From Paenibacillus pinihumi DSM 23905 = JCM 16419 (GTDB taxonomy: Bacteria > Bacillota > Bacilli > Paenibacillales > Paenibacillaceae), in assembly GCF_000422505.1 (NCBI RefSeq), contig NZ_AULX01000023.1, positions 62,001-126,000 on the forward strand: a DNA stretch of 64,000 nucleotides. The letters are read 5' to 3'. This document shows positions 17,130-25,531 of the stretch, in pieces. A program made the translations under genes and the position numbers. The notes beneath the pieces are model-generated. The model ran no database searches, was not told the DNA's origin, and saw only the letters and a program-made list of their open reading frames with translations. The stretch's first letter is position 1. Every line of letters begins with the position of its first letter.

Positions 17130-18841
17130 GCTTCCTCCCTCCCCTCCTTAAGCTGCTCCGGGAGCCGGATGAAAATCTCAGTCCCCTGGCCTGACGAGCT
17201 GTTAATATGCAGTGCCGCTGTTTCGTCATAATAGGTGTCCAGCATTTTCTTCACGTAGCTTAGCCCGATGCCCAGCCCGCTTTTGCGGATATCCTCCTGC
17301 CGGAACAGCTCATTCAGCCGCTCTTCACCCATACCGTCTCCGTTATCCTGGACGCGAAGCGATACCCCATTATCGAGCTTGTCAATGCGGACGCTAATTT
17401 GCATATCATCATCCTGACCGCCGTGGTACATCGCATTTTCCACCAGCGGCTGCAGGATGAAGCGCGGAATCTGGATATCCATTGTGGACGGGTCCACTTC
17501 CACATCGACCTTGAACGGATGATCATAGCGAATGCTTTGCAGCTCGATGTAATCCCGGATCGCCGCAGCTTCCTCGCGCACGGTGACGATAATGCTTTTC
17601 TTGCCCAAATTATAATGCAGAATCCGGGTGAAAATAGAGACCAGACGCGCAATATCCTGCTGCCCGTTCATGCGGGCAATCCATTGAATGGTATTGAGTG
17701 TGTTATGGATAAAATGCGGATTAATTTGTACCAGCAGCTTCTCCACTTCAAGCTGTCCCCTGCGCTTCTCCTTCTCCTCCACATCCGTAATCAGCATCGC
17801 AATACGTTCTTTCATATGCTGGAAGCTGCCCAGTACATGGTCGAACTCCTGCAATCCTGTCGGAGCAGGAGGCGGCGTATTTAGTTCGCCGTAGCTGTAT
17901 TTGCGGATTTCACGGTTAATAAGCCGGATCGGACTATAGATCATTTTCCATATAACCCACGCAAGCAGCGCCCCTACCAGCAGAGATACAAAAGCAATAA
18001 TAAGGAACTGCCATTTCCACTTGTTGATGACATGGAAATATTGCTGATCCGGGATTACCCGGTGCAGACCCCACGGATTGCTGCCTTCCGTATTAAAAAT
18101 CTGGTAACCCTGTGTTTCCGCTTCAAACTTCTGCCCGATTGGAAAGGCTTCCAAATCACTATAGACAATCTCGTCTTTGTCATTATGAATCACCCATTGA
18201 TGGGGAGATGATTGCAAAATATCCGAGACATCGCGTTCAATATAAATATAAATCGGCATCTCCCCGCTATACTCCATCTGTCGAAGCAGGGATACGACCA
18301 ATGAATGCGGCTGTCCGTTCAATGAAGGATGCGGGCCGTGATAAGAGAGCAGCTTTTTGACAAATAATTCTGGCTGCCTCCCGATAACGGACGGATTTTC
18401 AGCAAGCGGAACATTGGGAAACAGCACCGGCTCCTTGTACTCAGGCGCATAGTAGAAAAATACATTGATCCCCGGATTTGCAAATCCGATATTCGCAGTC
18501 GATTGCATCAAATCCTGATACATGAAGGTGCGATCAAGGCTGCTCCCGCTCTCCAAATAGTGAATCAGCTCTCTGCCGATCCCACCCTCCACGACAAGCA
18601 ATTGGGAGGAACGTCCCAGCTCATCAATCCGATTCTCCAAATCCTGTGCGACATTGTGAACTTGATTAAGGATATCTTCACTATTCCGGTCAATCTGCAC
18701 CATATACATCCAGTAGTAGGAAACGTAGCCGACCAGTACAATCGGCACGGCAGAAGCTATAATTAATGTCAGGGCCAGCCTGACCTTCAAGGTTGCGGGC
18801 CGAAGCTCTATCCAAGGCCTCTTCTTTCGCCAGTTTGCCAT
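17126..18841 (-). CDS. YesM-like sensor histidine kinase
   Basis: A 571-residue membrane kinase of the His_kinase (LytS/YesM) type. Order: N-terminal membrane segment (about 22-45), an extracellular sensor of about 230 residues, second membrane segment (FLIIAFVSLLVGALLAWVIW), HAMP linker, the phospho-acceptor block INPHFIHNTLNTIQW, then an ATPase domain with N-box (LVENAMYHG) and G-box (VQDNGDGMG). The response regulator follows with a 4-base overlap. The binding-protein operon next to it suggests that it senses the same sugar. Confidence 0.93.
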   Translation of the reverse strand: MANWRKKRPWIELRPATLKVRLALTLIIASAVPIVLVGYVSYYWMYMVQIDRNSEDILNQVHNVAQDLENRIDELGRSSQLLVVEGGIGRELIHYLESGSSLDRTFMYQDLMQSTANIGFANPGINVFFYYAPEYKEPVLFPNVPLAENPSVIGRQPELFVKKLLSYHGPHPSLNGQPHSLVVSLLRQMEYSGEMPIYIYIERDVSDILQSSPHQWVIHNDKDEIVYSDLEAFPIGQKFEAETQGYQIFNTEGSNPWGLHRVIPDQQYFHVINKWKWQFLIIAFVSLLVGALLAWVIWKMIYSPIRLINREIRKYSYGELNTPPPAPTGLQEFDHVLGSFQHMKERIAMLITDVEEKEKRRGQLEVEKLLVQINPHFIHNTLNTIQWIARMNGQQDIARLVSIFTRILHYNLGKKSIIVTVREEAAAIRDYIELQSIRYDHPFKVDVEVDPSTMDIQIPRFILQPLVENAMYHGGQDDDMQISVRIDKLDNGVSLRVQDNGDGMGEERLNELFRQEDIRKSGLGIGLSYVKKMLDTYYDETAALHINSSSGQGTEIFIRLPEQLKEGREEA

Positions 18842-18945
18842 AAATTCACCTGATGGTTGCGTTTTAATCGTATCATATCACATTTGTACAACAAGAGGTG
18901 CAGAGGAATAAGATTCCATGTACAGGTGAACAGCCCAGGCCAGCC

Positions 18946-19548
18946 TCATCCAAGCGTCTCCCATTTGGCCCACATTTCAACCGGGTTAAGCTCGTAGATC
19001 TCCTGTTCTCTGAACATGAACTGATGCATAATGAATTCCCGTCTGATCGTGGCGAAGTCTTCATGGAACTGCTTGATAAACGTATTGATATCCTTCTCGC
19101 TGTACTTGCGTCCCTTCTCCAGCCTGGATGCCATGTGCGACAGCACGATAAGCTTCTTCTTAAGCTGGGATGGAATGCTTTTCAGCCTGCCTTCCGCCGT
19201 ATAAAAATTTTTAATGACCGATTGCTGAATCCGCAGATGCTCTTCCTGCATTATATCTGCTCCTCCTCCTTTATGTTGCCTGTAAATCAGTTCACTGGCA
19301 GCCGTGGCACTGCTGGACAGGAAGTAATGATTCAGGGAAAAATAAATCGTATTTTTTACCCGGCGCTCATTAATCAGGCTCGCTTCCCGGAGCTTCGACG
19401 CATGGTGCGTAATTGTGGCAGGGGTTACGCCAAGCTTCTCAGCAAGAACCTGTCCATTCAACTCGCCGTCCGCCAGCAAAATTAATATTCGAATCCGGGT
19501 AGCGTCTGCCAACGCTTTGTGGTAATTGACCACCTTATCCAATTGCAT
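18946..19548 (-). CDS. ArsR-type HTH regulator with C-terminal DUF2087 domain
   Basis: A 200-residue protein. The N-terminal half is a winged helix (LADATRIRILILLADGELNGQVLAEKLGVTPATITHHASKLREA), without the Cys metal sites of classical ArsR. The C-terminal 75 residues match DUF2087 in my reading (EGRLKSIPSQLKKKLIVLSHMA, then EKDINTFIKQFHEDFATIRREFI). Proteins with this pair are common in Bacillota and their ligand is unknown. The ATG at 19548 follows GAAGGTG; a GTG nine bases upstream is too close. No co-transcribed gene is apparent, so its target cannot be named. Confidence 0.82.
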   Translation of the reverse strand: MQLDKVVNYHKALADATRIRILILLADGELNGQVLAEKLGVTPATITHHASKLREASLINERRVKNTIYFSLNHYFLSSSATAASELIYRQHKGGGADIMQEEHLRIQQSVIKNFYTAEGRLKSIPSQLKKKLIVLSHMASRLEKGRKYSEKDINTFIKQFHEDFATIRREFIMHQFMFREQEIYELNPVEMWAKWETLG

Positions 19549-19667
19549 AAGAAACACCTTCTTTCATTTGATTTAGCATTCATCTAATTAGATGTAATTT
19601 AAATTACATAATATAGAAATCAATCTTCAAAGTCAAGTGTTATCCGCCTTCCTCATAAATTTAGAAA

Positions 19668-19705
19668 ACAAAAAAAACTCCGTCCCGGTTAAGGAACGGA
19701 GTTTT
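19668..19705 (-). terminator. Terminator downstream of the SASP gene
   Basis: A 10-bp perfect stem (AAAACTCCGT / ACGGAGTTTT) with a 12-base loop, followed on the minus strand by a run of T. About 150 bases of further folded sequence lie between it and the SASP stop codon. Confidence 0.8.
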
Positions 19706-19853
19706 CTGTACTGTCGCCCGCTTCTTCCTTGACGGAAAGAAAGGCGCAGTGGTACGCTTTTAACAAGATCAAAGCTTGTTATGCAATAATCGGTCCCTCC
19801 TCATTCGGAAAAGGAACCGTCATTGCCAAGAGCTCTGATTATATGGCTTTTAC

Positions 19854-20069
19854 TTAACGGGATTGGCCCGCCAGTTGCTGTTCAGCGATTTGTACAAGCT
19901 TTCTTGTGATGTAACCACCAAGAGAACCTGCATCACGAGTAGCAACATTACCATAATAACCGTCTGCTGGAATTTGGATACCCAGTTCTTGAGCTGCCTC
20001 GTATTTCAGTTGGTTCAGAGCTTGAGTTGCTTGAGGTACTACCAAGGTGTTGCTGCTGCGGTTTGACAT
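19854..20069 (-). CDS. Alpha/beta-type small acid-soluble spore protein (SASP)
   Basis: A 71-residue DNA-binding protein of the alpha/beta SASP family, which coats spore DNA and protects it from UV and heat. Family marks are present: the QALNQLKYEAAQELGI block with the GPR protease site around E-L-G-I, the YYGNVATRDAGSLGGYIT segment and VQIAEQQLAG. A GGGAGAAATTC ribosome site precedes the ATG. A sigma-G-like promoter stands about 60 bases upstream. Such genes are usually several per genome; this copy is monocistronic. Confidence 0.96.
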   Translation of the reverse strand: MSNRSSNTLVVPQATQALNQLKYEAAQELGIQIPADGYYGNVATRDAGSLGGYITRKLVQIAEQQLAGQSR

Positions 20070-20124
20070 GGTTGAATTTCTCCCTTCGTCCTCTACAAAA
20101 TATTGTGATGCAAGCTTGCAAACT

Positions 20125-20154
20125 TATTATGGTTCGGACGAAGAAAGAATATGC
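20125..20154 (-). promoter_or_regulatory. Candidate sigma-G promoter of the SASP gene
   Basis: On the minus strand GCATAT is followed after 17 bases by CATAATA, close to the sigma-G consensus (TGMATA, 17-18, CATACTA). The position, 55-85 bases before the start, and the forespore gene make it plausible. Confidence 0.5.
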
Positions 20155-20200
20155 TTGCTAAAAACAAAAACTTTGAAATTTTTTTTGAGGAGAGATTTTA

Positions 20201-20383
20201 ATGTCCAAACCCCTCTCGCTTCTTTTTGCCATCGGATCGGTAATTTTGATGGGTGCAACGGCTGTTTCCCTAAGCATCAACAGTTGGCTTGCCCTGTTAT
20301 TCTTCTTCCTGACCATTTCAAGTATTGGAGCAGGATTCGTTGTAAAAGCCCGCTCTAGACGCAAACAAGAGCCGCAGCACTAA
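20201..20383 (+). CDS. Small two-segment membrane protein (DUF5325/YlaF-like)
   Basis: A 60-residue protein with two hydrophobic segments (residues about 5-23 and 28-47) and a basic tail with Arg and Lys. Size and pattern recall B. subtilis YlaF (DUF5325), of unknown function. GAGGAGAGA stands 7 bases before the ATG. It is divergent from the SASP gene and convergent to trpS, and its stop codon lies in the loop of the shared terminator. Confidence 0.65.
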   Translation: MSKPLSLLFAIGSVILMGATAVSLSINSWLALLFFFLTISSIGAGFVVKARSRRKQEPQH

Positions 20384-20397
20384 TGCTGTGGCTCTTG
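20366..20397. terminator. Bidirectional terminator between the small membrane protein and trpS
   Basis: A 14-bp near-perfect stem (CAAGAGCCGCAGCA / TGCTGTGGCTCTTG, one G-T) with a 4-base loop that contains part of the TAA stop of the plus-strand gene. It lies between convergent genes. Confidence 0.8.
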
Positions 20398-20410
20398 CAA
20401 GCTTCCTTGG

Positions 20411-21400
20411 CTATTGTTTCGGCAATACAAAACCCATCCGTTCCTTCACATCAAGTACAGTCTGGTCTGCAACTGCCGCTGCTTTTTCTGCACCGCTGCG
20501 CAAAATGTCGTGCAGTTCACCGGAGCTTCTGATCTCCTGGTAACGGGCCTGCAAAGGTTCAATGACAGAGACGACATGCTCGGCCAGTTCCTTCTTGAAT
20601 GCTCCATAGCCCTGTCCCTCATAGCGGGCCTCAATCTCTTCAATTGACAATCCGGAGCAATGAGAATAGATGCTCATCAAATTGCTGACTTCCGGCTTCT
20701 CCGCCGGATCAAACTTGACCTCGCGGCCGGAGTCTGTCGTCGCGCGGCTAATCTTCTTGCGAATAACATCAGGAGAATCGAGCAGTGCAATATAGCTGGC
20801 CGGATTCGGATTGCTTTTGCTCATTTTTTTGCTGGCATCATCCAAAGACATAATCCGGGCCCCTATCTTCGGTGTATACGTCTCCGGCATGGTGAAGTAA
20901 TCGCCGTAACGGCTGTTAAAGCGCTGCGCCAAATCTCTTGTCAGCTCCAAATGCTGCCGCTGGTCGTCGCCTACAGGCACAAGATCCGCATTATAAATCA
21001 AAATGTCGGCAGCCATAAGCGTCGGGTACACGAACAAACCTGTACCGACAGATTCTTTGCCTGCTGATTTATCTTTGAATTGTGTCATTCTCTCCAGCTC
21101 GCCCATGTAGGACAGCGTGGTAAACAACCAGCCAAGCTCCGCATGCGCCCGGACATGGGACTGCATAAATACGCTCGCCTTGGCAGGATCAATACCTGCT
21201 GCAATAAAGAGCGCTGCTACCGCTTCCGACTGCTCGCGCAGCGCCTGCGGCTCCTGCGGGACCGTAATCGCATGCATATCGACGATCATAAAGAAGCACT
21301 CATGATCCTTTTGCAGCTTCACAAAATTTTGCATCGCTCCGATGTAATTGCCCAGCGTCAGCTGCCCGCTCGGTTGAATACCCGATAATACCCGTTTCAT
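20411..21400 (-). CDS. trpS: Tryptophanyl-tRNA synthetase
   Basis: A class I aminoacyl-tRNA synthetase of 329 residues that charges tRNA-Trp. The HIGH-equivalent motif is TLGN (GQLTLGNYIGA, residues about 13-18) and the second signature is KMSKS (residues about 192-196), with the bacterial TrpRS block GDDQRQHLELTRDLA. The ribosome site GGAGGGG precedes the ATG. A complete T-box leader lies immediately upstream, so expression should rise when uncharged tRNA-Trp accumulates. Confidence 0.97.
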   Translation of the reverse strand: MKRVLSGIQPSGQLTLGNYIGAMQNFVKLQKDHECFFMIVDMHAITVPQEPQALREQSEAVAALFIAAGIDPAKASVFMQSHVRAHAELGWLFTTLSYMGELERMTQFKDKSAGKESVGTGLFVYPTLMAADILIYNADLVPVGDDQRQHLELTRDLAQRFNSRYGDYFTMPETYTPKIGARIMSLDDASKKMSKSNPNPASYIALLDSPDVIRKKISRATTDSGREVKFDPAEKPEVSNLMSIYSHCSGLSIEEIEARYEGQGYGAFKKELAEHVVSVIEPLQARYQEIRSSGELHDILRSGAEKAAAVADQTVLDVKERMGFVLPKQ

Positions 21401-21431
21401 TCGCTATCAACCCCTCCAATTTTTTAAACAC

Positions 21432-21650
21432 AAAAAAGGCCTCTCGCAAGGGACGAGAGACCGTGGTGCCACCCTTATTCGCCTGCATTTGGACAAACCC
21501 CAAGCAAGCCTTTATGCTTCATAACGTGAAGCGCCCGGAGAATATCATCTCAGCTCAAGGCCCCATTCAGCAATAGTCCTCTGCACCGGCTCGCAGCATC
21601 CGCCGGCTCTCTGCATGCATTGGAAATACTATGCCTACTTATTCCTGTCA
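21432..21650 (-). ncRNA. T-box riboswitch, tRNA-Trp specific, leader of trpS
   Basis: Read on the minus strand, the leader carries the conserved T-box sequence AGGGTGGCACCACGG (21461-21475) and then a terminator hairpin (GGTCTCTCGTCCC / GCGAGAGGCC with a T run, 21432-21462). The two halves can pair alternatively as antiterminator and terminator. A UGG triplet at 21563-21565, on the 3' side of a long stem I, is the likely specifier codon. It lies directly ahead of trpS, which agrees with a Trp specifier. The 5' boundary is approximate. Confidence 0.93.
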
Positions 21651-21689
21651 TTGCCGTTGTCCAACATTATAACTGCTCCGGCCAAATTG

Positions 21690-22439
21690 TCAAGCTCTGC
21701 GGTATTTCAAGTTGACGGTGAAGCTGTTGTTGTCGCCGCGATAGCGCGCAATCGAATATTCGAAAGGTTCATTATTGTCCAAATATGCAGTTGTCCTGAT
21801 CAGATGGACGGCAGCTTTCGGTTCTGTCCCCAGCAGCTTAATATCTTCCGCCGACACATTCACAGCTTCAAGAACCCGGCTCGCATGGCTGATCTCAAGT
21901 CCGTATTTCGTTTCCAGCAGTTCATATAAAGAGGTATGTTCCAGATCATCTGACATAAGACCAGGTGCAAGACTGCAGGGGATGTAGCTCGTTACGACAA
22001 CGACAGGCTGCCCGTCCGCGTAACGTACACGCTCGAGGCGGAATAGTTCAGTCTGCGGGTCTTCAAAAATCTCCGCAAGCTCACCTTGTGTTTTTACGAT
22101 CTCAAGTCTGATAACGTTTGTGGAAGGCTTCAAACCTTTCAATTCCATCTCTTTGGAGAAGCTGAATAAATGCTGCAAAAACCACTGATCAATTTTGGGC
22201 TTGGCGACGAATGTGCCTTTTCCCTTCTCCTTGATCAGCAGCCCTTCACTTACAAGCTCGCTAATAGCTTGTCTAACCGTCGGACGGCTGATCTGGCTTA
22301 GCTCCACCAGTTCCCTCTCTGACGGAATAAGATCGCCAGGCGAGAGTCGGCCGCTGCTGATTTCAGCCTTGATCATTTCCTTCAACTGATAATACAACGG
22401 AATCGGGCTATCCTTGTCCAATCTAATATAATCCAGCAT
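21690..22439 (-). CDS. GntR/HutC-type transcriptional regulator (UTRA domain)
   Basis: A 249-residue regulator. Residues about 10-75 form the GntR winged helix (IPLYYQLKEMIKAEI, PSERELVELSQISRPTVRQAISEL, KGKGTFVAKP). Residues about 90-240 form the UTRA ligand domain (LFRLERVRYADGQPVVV, LYELLETKYGLEI, EYSIARYRGD). UTRA proteins bind sugar phosphates, amino sugars or phosphonates. No metabolic gene stands beside it. A perfect 14-bp palindrome about 110 bases upstream may be its own operator. It is divergent from the His-rich permease gene. Confidence 0.9.
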   Translation of the reverse strand: MLDYIRLDKDSPIPLYYQLKEMIKAEISSGRLSPGDLIPSERELVELSQISRPTVRQAISELVSEGLLIKEKGKGTFVAKPKIDQWFLQHLFSFSKEMELKGLKPSTNVIRLEIVKTQGELAEIFEDPQTELFRLERVRYADGQPVVVVTSYIPCSLAPGLMSDDLEHTSLYELLETKYGLEISHASRVLEAVNVSAEDIKLLGTEPKAAVHLIRTTAYLDNNEPFEYSIARYRGDNNSFTVNLKYRRA

Positions 22440-22546
22440 GATTTCACCTTACCTTGATCCATATTGAACGGCAATTGCACTCTTCTCTCTGTATTTTGCC
22501 TGTTCTGAATGCCCAGGCTTATTTAAGCATCGCTTCTCTGAACATG

Positions 22547-22560
22547 TCAAGACGTCTTGA
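22547..22560. promoter_or_regulatory. Perfect 14-bp palindrome, possible GntR operator
   Basis: TCAAGACGTCTTGA is a perfect palindrome between the divergent GntR regulator and the permease gene. GntR/HutC regulators bind palindromes of this length, often with a central A-C-G-T or T-A step. Autoregulation is an inference from position. Confidence 0.5.
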
Positions 22561-22631
22561 TAAGTTTATTTTGCCCGGTGACTTTGTTAAAAACCAGTCC
22601 TATATGCAGTTGAACAAGCATAAGCTATAAT

Positions 22632-22658
22632 AATCGTAATCTTTACAGTAATTATTAC
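22632..22658. promoter_or_regulatory. Candidate Zur operator upstream of the permease pair
   Basis: GTAATTATTAC (22648-22658) is an exact match to the core GTAATNATTAC of the Bacillus Zur box. TCGTAAT (22634-22640), the left half of a second box, lies just before it. The element sits directly after a TATAAT at 22626-22631 and 8 bases before the ribosome site, where a bound repressor would block transcription. Confidence 0.55.
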
Positions 22659-22676
22659 AAGAAAGAAGGGGTTCGC

Positions 22677-23822
22677 TTGTCAACCGTCGCGCTTCGCTGG
22701 GCAACGCCTCTGGTTACGCTCGTCTGCATGGGTTTGATGCTGCTTATTATTATGAACCGGGATATCAGCCTCCTCGGATTGGACGTGTCCTCGCTGCAGT
22801 CCTTCAAGATCATGTTTATCAGCCTTATTCTTGAAGCCTTCCCGTTTATTCTGCTTGGCGTACTTGCATCCTCACTGCTCCAGGTATTTGTATCTGACAA
22901 AATGATTCAGCGGCTTACGCCGAAAAACCCGATCGGCGGCATCTTGTTCGGCAGCTTGCTGGGCATTTTATTTCCGCTGTGCGAGTGCGGGATGATTCCT
23001 GTCGTACGCAGACTGATCCGCAAAGGAATGCCTGCCTATATTGGTATCGTATTTATTTTGGCTGGCCCTATCCTCAACCCAATCGTGTATACATCCACTT
23101 ATACCGCCTTCCGGTCTCAGCCCCAGATCGCCTATTCCCGGATGGGACTGGCCTTTGCAGTAACGGTAATCATCGGACTGCTGCTTTACAGGTTTATGCG
23201 CAGAAGTCCGCTAAAAGATGCACATGTGCATCATGAATACCATAACCATGATCATGACCATCACGGACATCATCCTGGACATTCACATGGTACCCGCTCT
23301 CAACATGAACATGCATACATATCTTCACATCATCACCCTGCGCATTCAGATCATCATCATCATGGTACAGGCCAACATTCACATGATGAGCACCATCGTA
23401 ACGGCTCAACCCGACGCAGCCGGTTTGCATCGATACTGGCTCACGCGTCGGATGAATTTTTTGAGATGGGAAAATATTTGTTGTTCGGCGCTCTTCTTAC
23501 GGCATTCATTCAAGTGAGCCTTAGCCGGGAAACATTGATCGGTATCGGCGACCATCCGGTATTATCGAATCTGTTCATGATGGGGTTTGCCTTTATTTTA
23601 TCGATCTGTTCAACCTCTGACGCCTTCGTGGCCTCATCATTTAGCGGGACCTTTAATGCAGGCTCGCTGTTGGCTTTCCTCGTATTCGGAGCGATGATTG
23701 ACCTGAAGAACACCTTAATGCTGTTTTCTGTATTCCGGGCCAGAATTGTACTCTGGATTATCGTACTGACCTTTGTGCTGGTGCTTGCGGGGTCTTATCT
23801 GTTTCAATATTTCTTCTTCTAG
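22677..23822 (+). CDS. YcgR/DUF318 permease with a His-rich cytoplasmic loop
   Basis: A 381-residue membrane permease (ArsP/DUF318-like) with about eight membrane segments. The first block of segments is LYLF-free but has the family stretch PLCECGMIPVVRRLIRKGMPAYIGIVFILAGPILNPIV, and the C-terminal half repeats it with SICSTSDAFVASSF. Between them, residues about 178-250 are packed with His (HNHDHDHHGHHPGHSHG, HHHPAHSDHHHHG), a metal-binding loop. The start is a TTG at 22677 after AAGGGG. The YcgQ-like partner follows. A Zur-like box upstream suggests zinc control. Confidence 0.85.
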   Translation: MSTVALRWATPLVTLVCMGLMLLIIMNRDISLLGLDVSSLQSFKIMFISLILEAFPFILLGVLASSLLQVFVSDKMIQRLTPKNPIGGILFGSLLGILFPLCECGMIPVVRRLIRKGMPAYIGIVFILAGPILNPIVYTSTYTAFRSQPQIAYSRMGLAFAVTVIIGLLLYRFMRRSPLKDAHVHHEYHNHDHDHHGHHPGHSHGTRSQHEHAYISSHHHPAHSDHHHHGTGQHSHDEHHRNGSTRRSRFASILAHASDEFFEMGKYLLFGALLTAFIQVSLSRETLIGIGDHPVLSNLFMMGFAFILSICSTSDAFVASSFSGTFNAGSLLAFLVFGAMIDLKNTLMLFSVFRARIVLWIIVLTFVLVLAGSYLFQYFFF

Positions 23823-23864
23823 TGCTTGTTCCGAACCTATAAAAATGCAGAAAGGAGCTTATTC

Positions 23865-24794
23865 ATGATTTTCCACTATCTGATTCGGGGGATTATTTTG
23901 TCCGGCTTTGCCTTCCTGATTGTATACTTGACCAAAAGCGACCAGCTTGGGCTATACATCGCTCCCCGGATGGAGACGTATGTCAAGCTGTCGGCAGTCG
24001 GGCTATATGCTGCTGCTGTGTATCAATTTTATCTTGTATTTAGAACGTGGTCCGGCAGCCATGTTGAGCCGGATTGTGATTGCGACCATACCCCATCGCC
24101 TTCCATAATGAAAAATACGATGATATATGGCCTGTTTCTGCTTCCGCTCTGTCTGGGCTTCCTGCTGCCTAACACGGTTATGGGCAGCACATTGGCTGCT
24201 AAAAAGGGGATGAGTTTAAACGGGTCTGTCAACATCACCCGCCCGGCTGCCGGAAACACATCCGGTGCGGATCAAGCTGCGCAAATATCGGAAACTCCGG
24301 CCGGAGCCGGTATCTATAACGGGGGCTCCACCCCTCAGTCCGCTGATGAAATGTTCCCGTCTGATGTGTATACGGAAAGCTATGCCGCCTATGCCAAAAA
24401 GCTGTATGCGCAAGACAGTATCGAAGTAACAGAGAAGCAGTTTATCGAGACGCTGACGACGCTCGACCTGTATCGGCAGCCGTTCCTGGGCAAGCAGGTA
24501 GTACTTAGCGGATTCGTATACCGCGAGCCTGAAATGTCTTCTTCCCAATTTGCGCTCAGCCGTTTTGCAATGAACTGCTGCTCGGCCGATGCGCTTCCTT
24601 ATGGACTGATGGTCAGCTATATGCAGGCAGAGAAGTACAAGGACGATGCATGGCTGAAAATTACCGGAACTCTGGAGTTGACGCAGTACAACGGCAACCC
24701 TGTCCTTCAGATCAAGGCTTCCGGACTGGAAAATATACCAGCCCCTGACTCCCCTTACGTCTATCCTGACTACGACTTTGGCTTTGATTCCTGA
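23865..24794 (+). CDS. YcgQ-like TIGR03943 family permease subunit
   Basis: A 309-residue protein that normally accompanies DUF318 permeases. Four hydrophobic segments lie in the N-terminal 130 residues (LIRGIILSGFAFLIVYL, YVKLSAVGLYAAAVYQFYL, YGLFLLPLCLGFLLP), with a CDCDH motif between the second and third. The C-terminal 130 residues form the DUF1980 domain with FAMNCCSADALPYG and a D-x-W-L-K-I-x-G-T end. The ATG at 23865 follows AAAGGAG. It lies 42 bases after the permease gene and the two probably act as one transporter. Confidence 0.85.
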   Translation: MIFHYLIRGIILSGFAFLIVYLTKSDQLGLYIAPRMETYVKLSAVGLYAAAVYQFYLVFRTWSGSHVEPDCDCDHTPSPSIMKNTMIYGLFLLPLCLGFLLPNTVMGSTLAAKKGMSLNGSVNITRPAAGNTSGADQAAQISETPAGAGIYNGGSTPQSADEMFPSDVYTESYAAYAKKLYAQDSIEVTEKQFIETLTTLDLYRQPFLGKQVVLSGFVYREPEMSSSQFALSRFAMNCCSADALPYGLMVSYMQAEKYKDDAWLKITGTLELTQYNGNPVLQIKASGLENIPAPDSPYVYPDYDFGFDS

Positions 24795-24835
24795 TAACGC
24801 CAACTAACATTTGCATGATAGTAAAGATTCATTAA

Positions 24836-24880
24836 AAAACCGCTGTGAACAAGGACTGGCTCCTTATTTACAGCGGTTTT
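24836..24880. terminator. Bidirectional terminator after the permease pair
   Basis: An 11-bp perfect stem (AAAACCGCTGT / ACAGCGGTTTT) with A and T runs on both sides, between convergent genes. It can stop transcription from either direction. Confidence 0.85.
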
Positions 24881-24904
24881 CCGTTCAATATGCATGCTCA
24901 CAGC

Positions 24905-25315
24905 CTAATTCGTATCGCGCAGCCCTCTGTTCTTCGGCTGGTAGCGGAACAGCCAGTTAGCCGTATTATAATTCGACTCGTACTGTATGCTCGCTGACCA
25001 GGTTCCGGCATTAGGACGTACGGCAAAGTCGTACATAATCTCTCCATGAGTCCAATTCCGCTTCATCCTTAGGGCATCAACAGCCATTTGGCGGAAAGCC
25101 CTTACCTGGGGAGTAGTCAATCCCGGATTCTGCTCCGACTTCAGCTCTCCGTTGCGACATTCGATCGGGTGATGTCTGATTCCAAACTTCCCTATGGTAT
25201 TATTGCGAATTTGAATGGTGACCGTTCCTGACATCGCATGCGTCAGTTCTTCCTCCAGTTCTCGAAATACAAAATCAACCTGCCGGGCTAATGGCATTTC
25301 CTCCAACCCCATCAT
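24905..25315 (-). CDS. Conserved-looking protein of unknown function
   Basis: 136 residues, start chosen at the ATG at 25315 because GCGAGGTG stands 5 bases before it; longer in-frame starts (to 25399) lack a site. The protein opens with an acidic, helical stretch (LARQVDFVFRELEEELTHAM) and then has a beta-rich basic region (GTVTIQIRNNTIGKFGIRHHPIEC, NWTHGEIMYDFAVR, QYESNYNTANWLFRY). I do not recognise a family. It is monocistronic, with terminators on both sides. Confidence 0.6.
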   Translation of the reverse strand: MMGLEEMPLARQVDFVFRELEEELTHAMSGTVTIQIRNNTIGKFGIRHHPIECRNGELKSEQNPGLTTPQVRAFRQMAVDALRMKRNWTHGEIMYDFAVRPNAGTWSASIQYESNYNTANWLFRYQPKNRGLRDTN

Positions 25316-25531
25316 GAATACACCTCGCAATCCTTTATTTCTCATTGTTTCCAAATAGGTAACAAGACTCATTATAAAATCAATTATCTGAAATTTCAAC
25401 TATTTTAGACATATTGTTGGTAAAAAAATAGTTCTTTATGCCTTTGTTTATTTGGTTTAATATAGAAATATAGACCTATTACATAGGACGATGCTATAAT
25501 ATGGTTAATCTAATCAAGGGGGATGCAGCCT

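Noticed and set aside
23218-23430. Repeat-like CAT/ATG-rich sequence in the permease gene that could look like a tandem repeat array
   Set aside because: It encodes the His-rich loop in frame; it is coding, not a separate repeat element.
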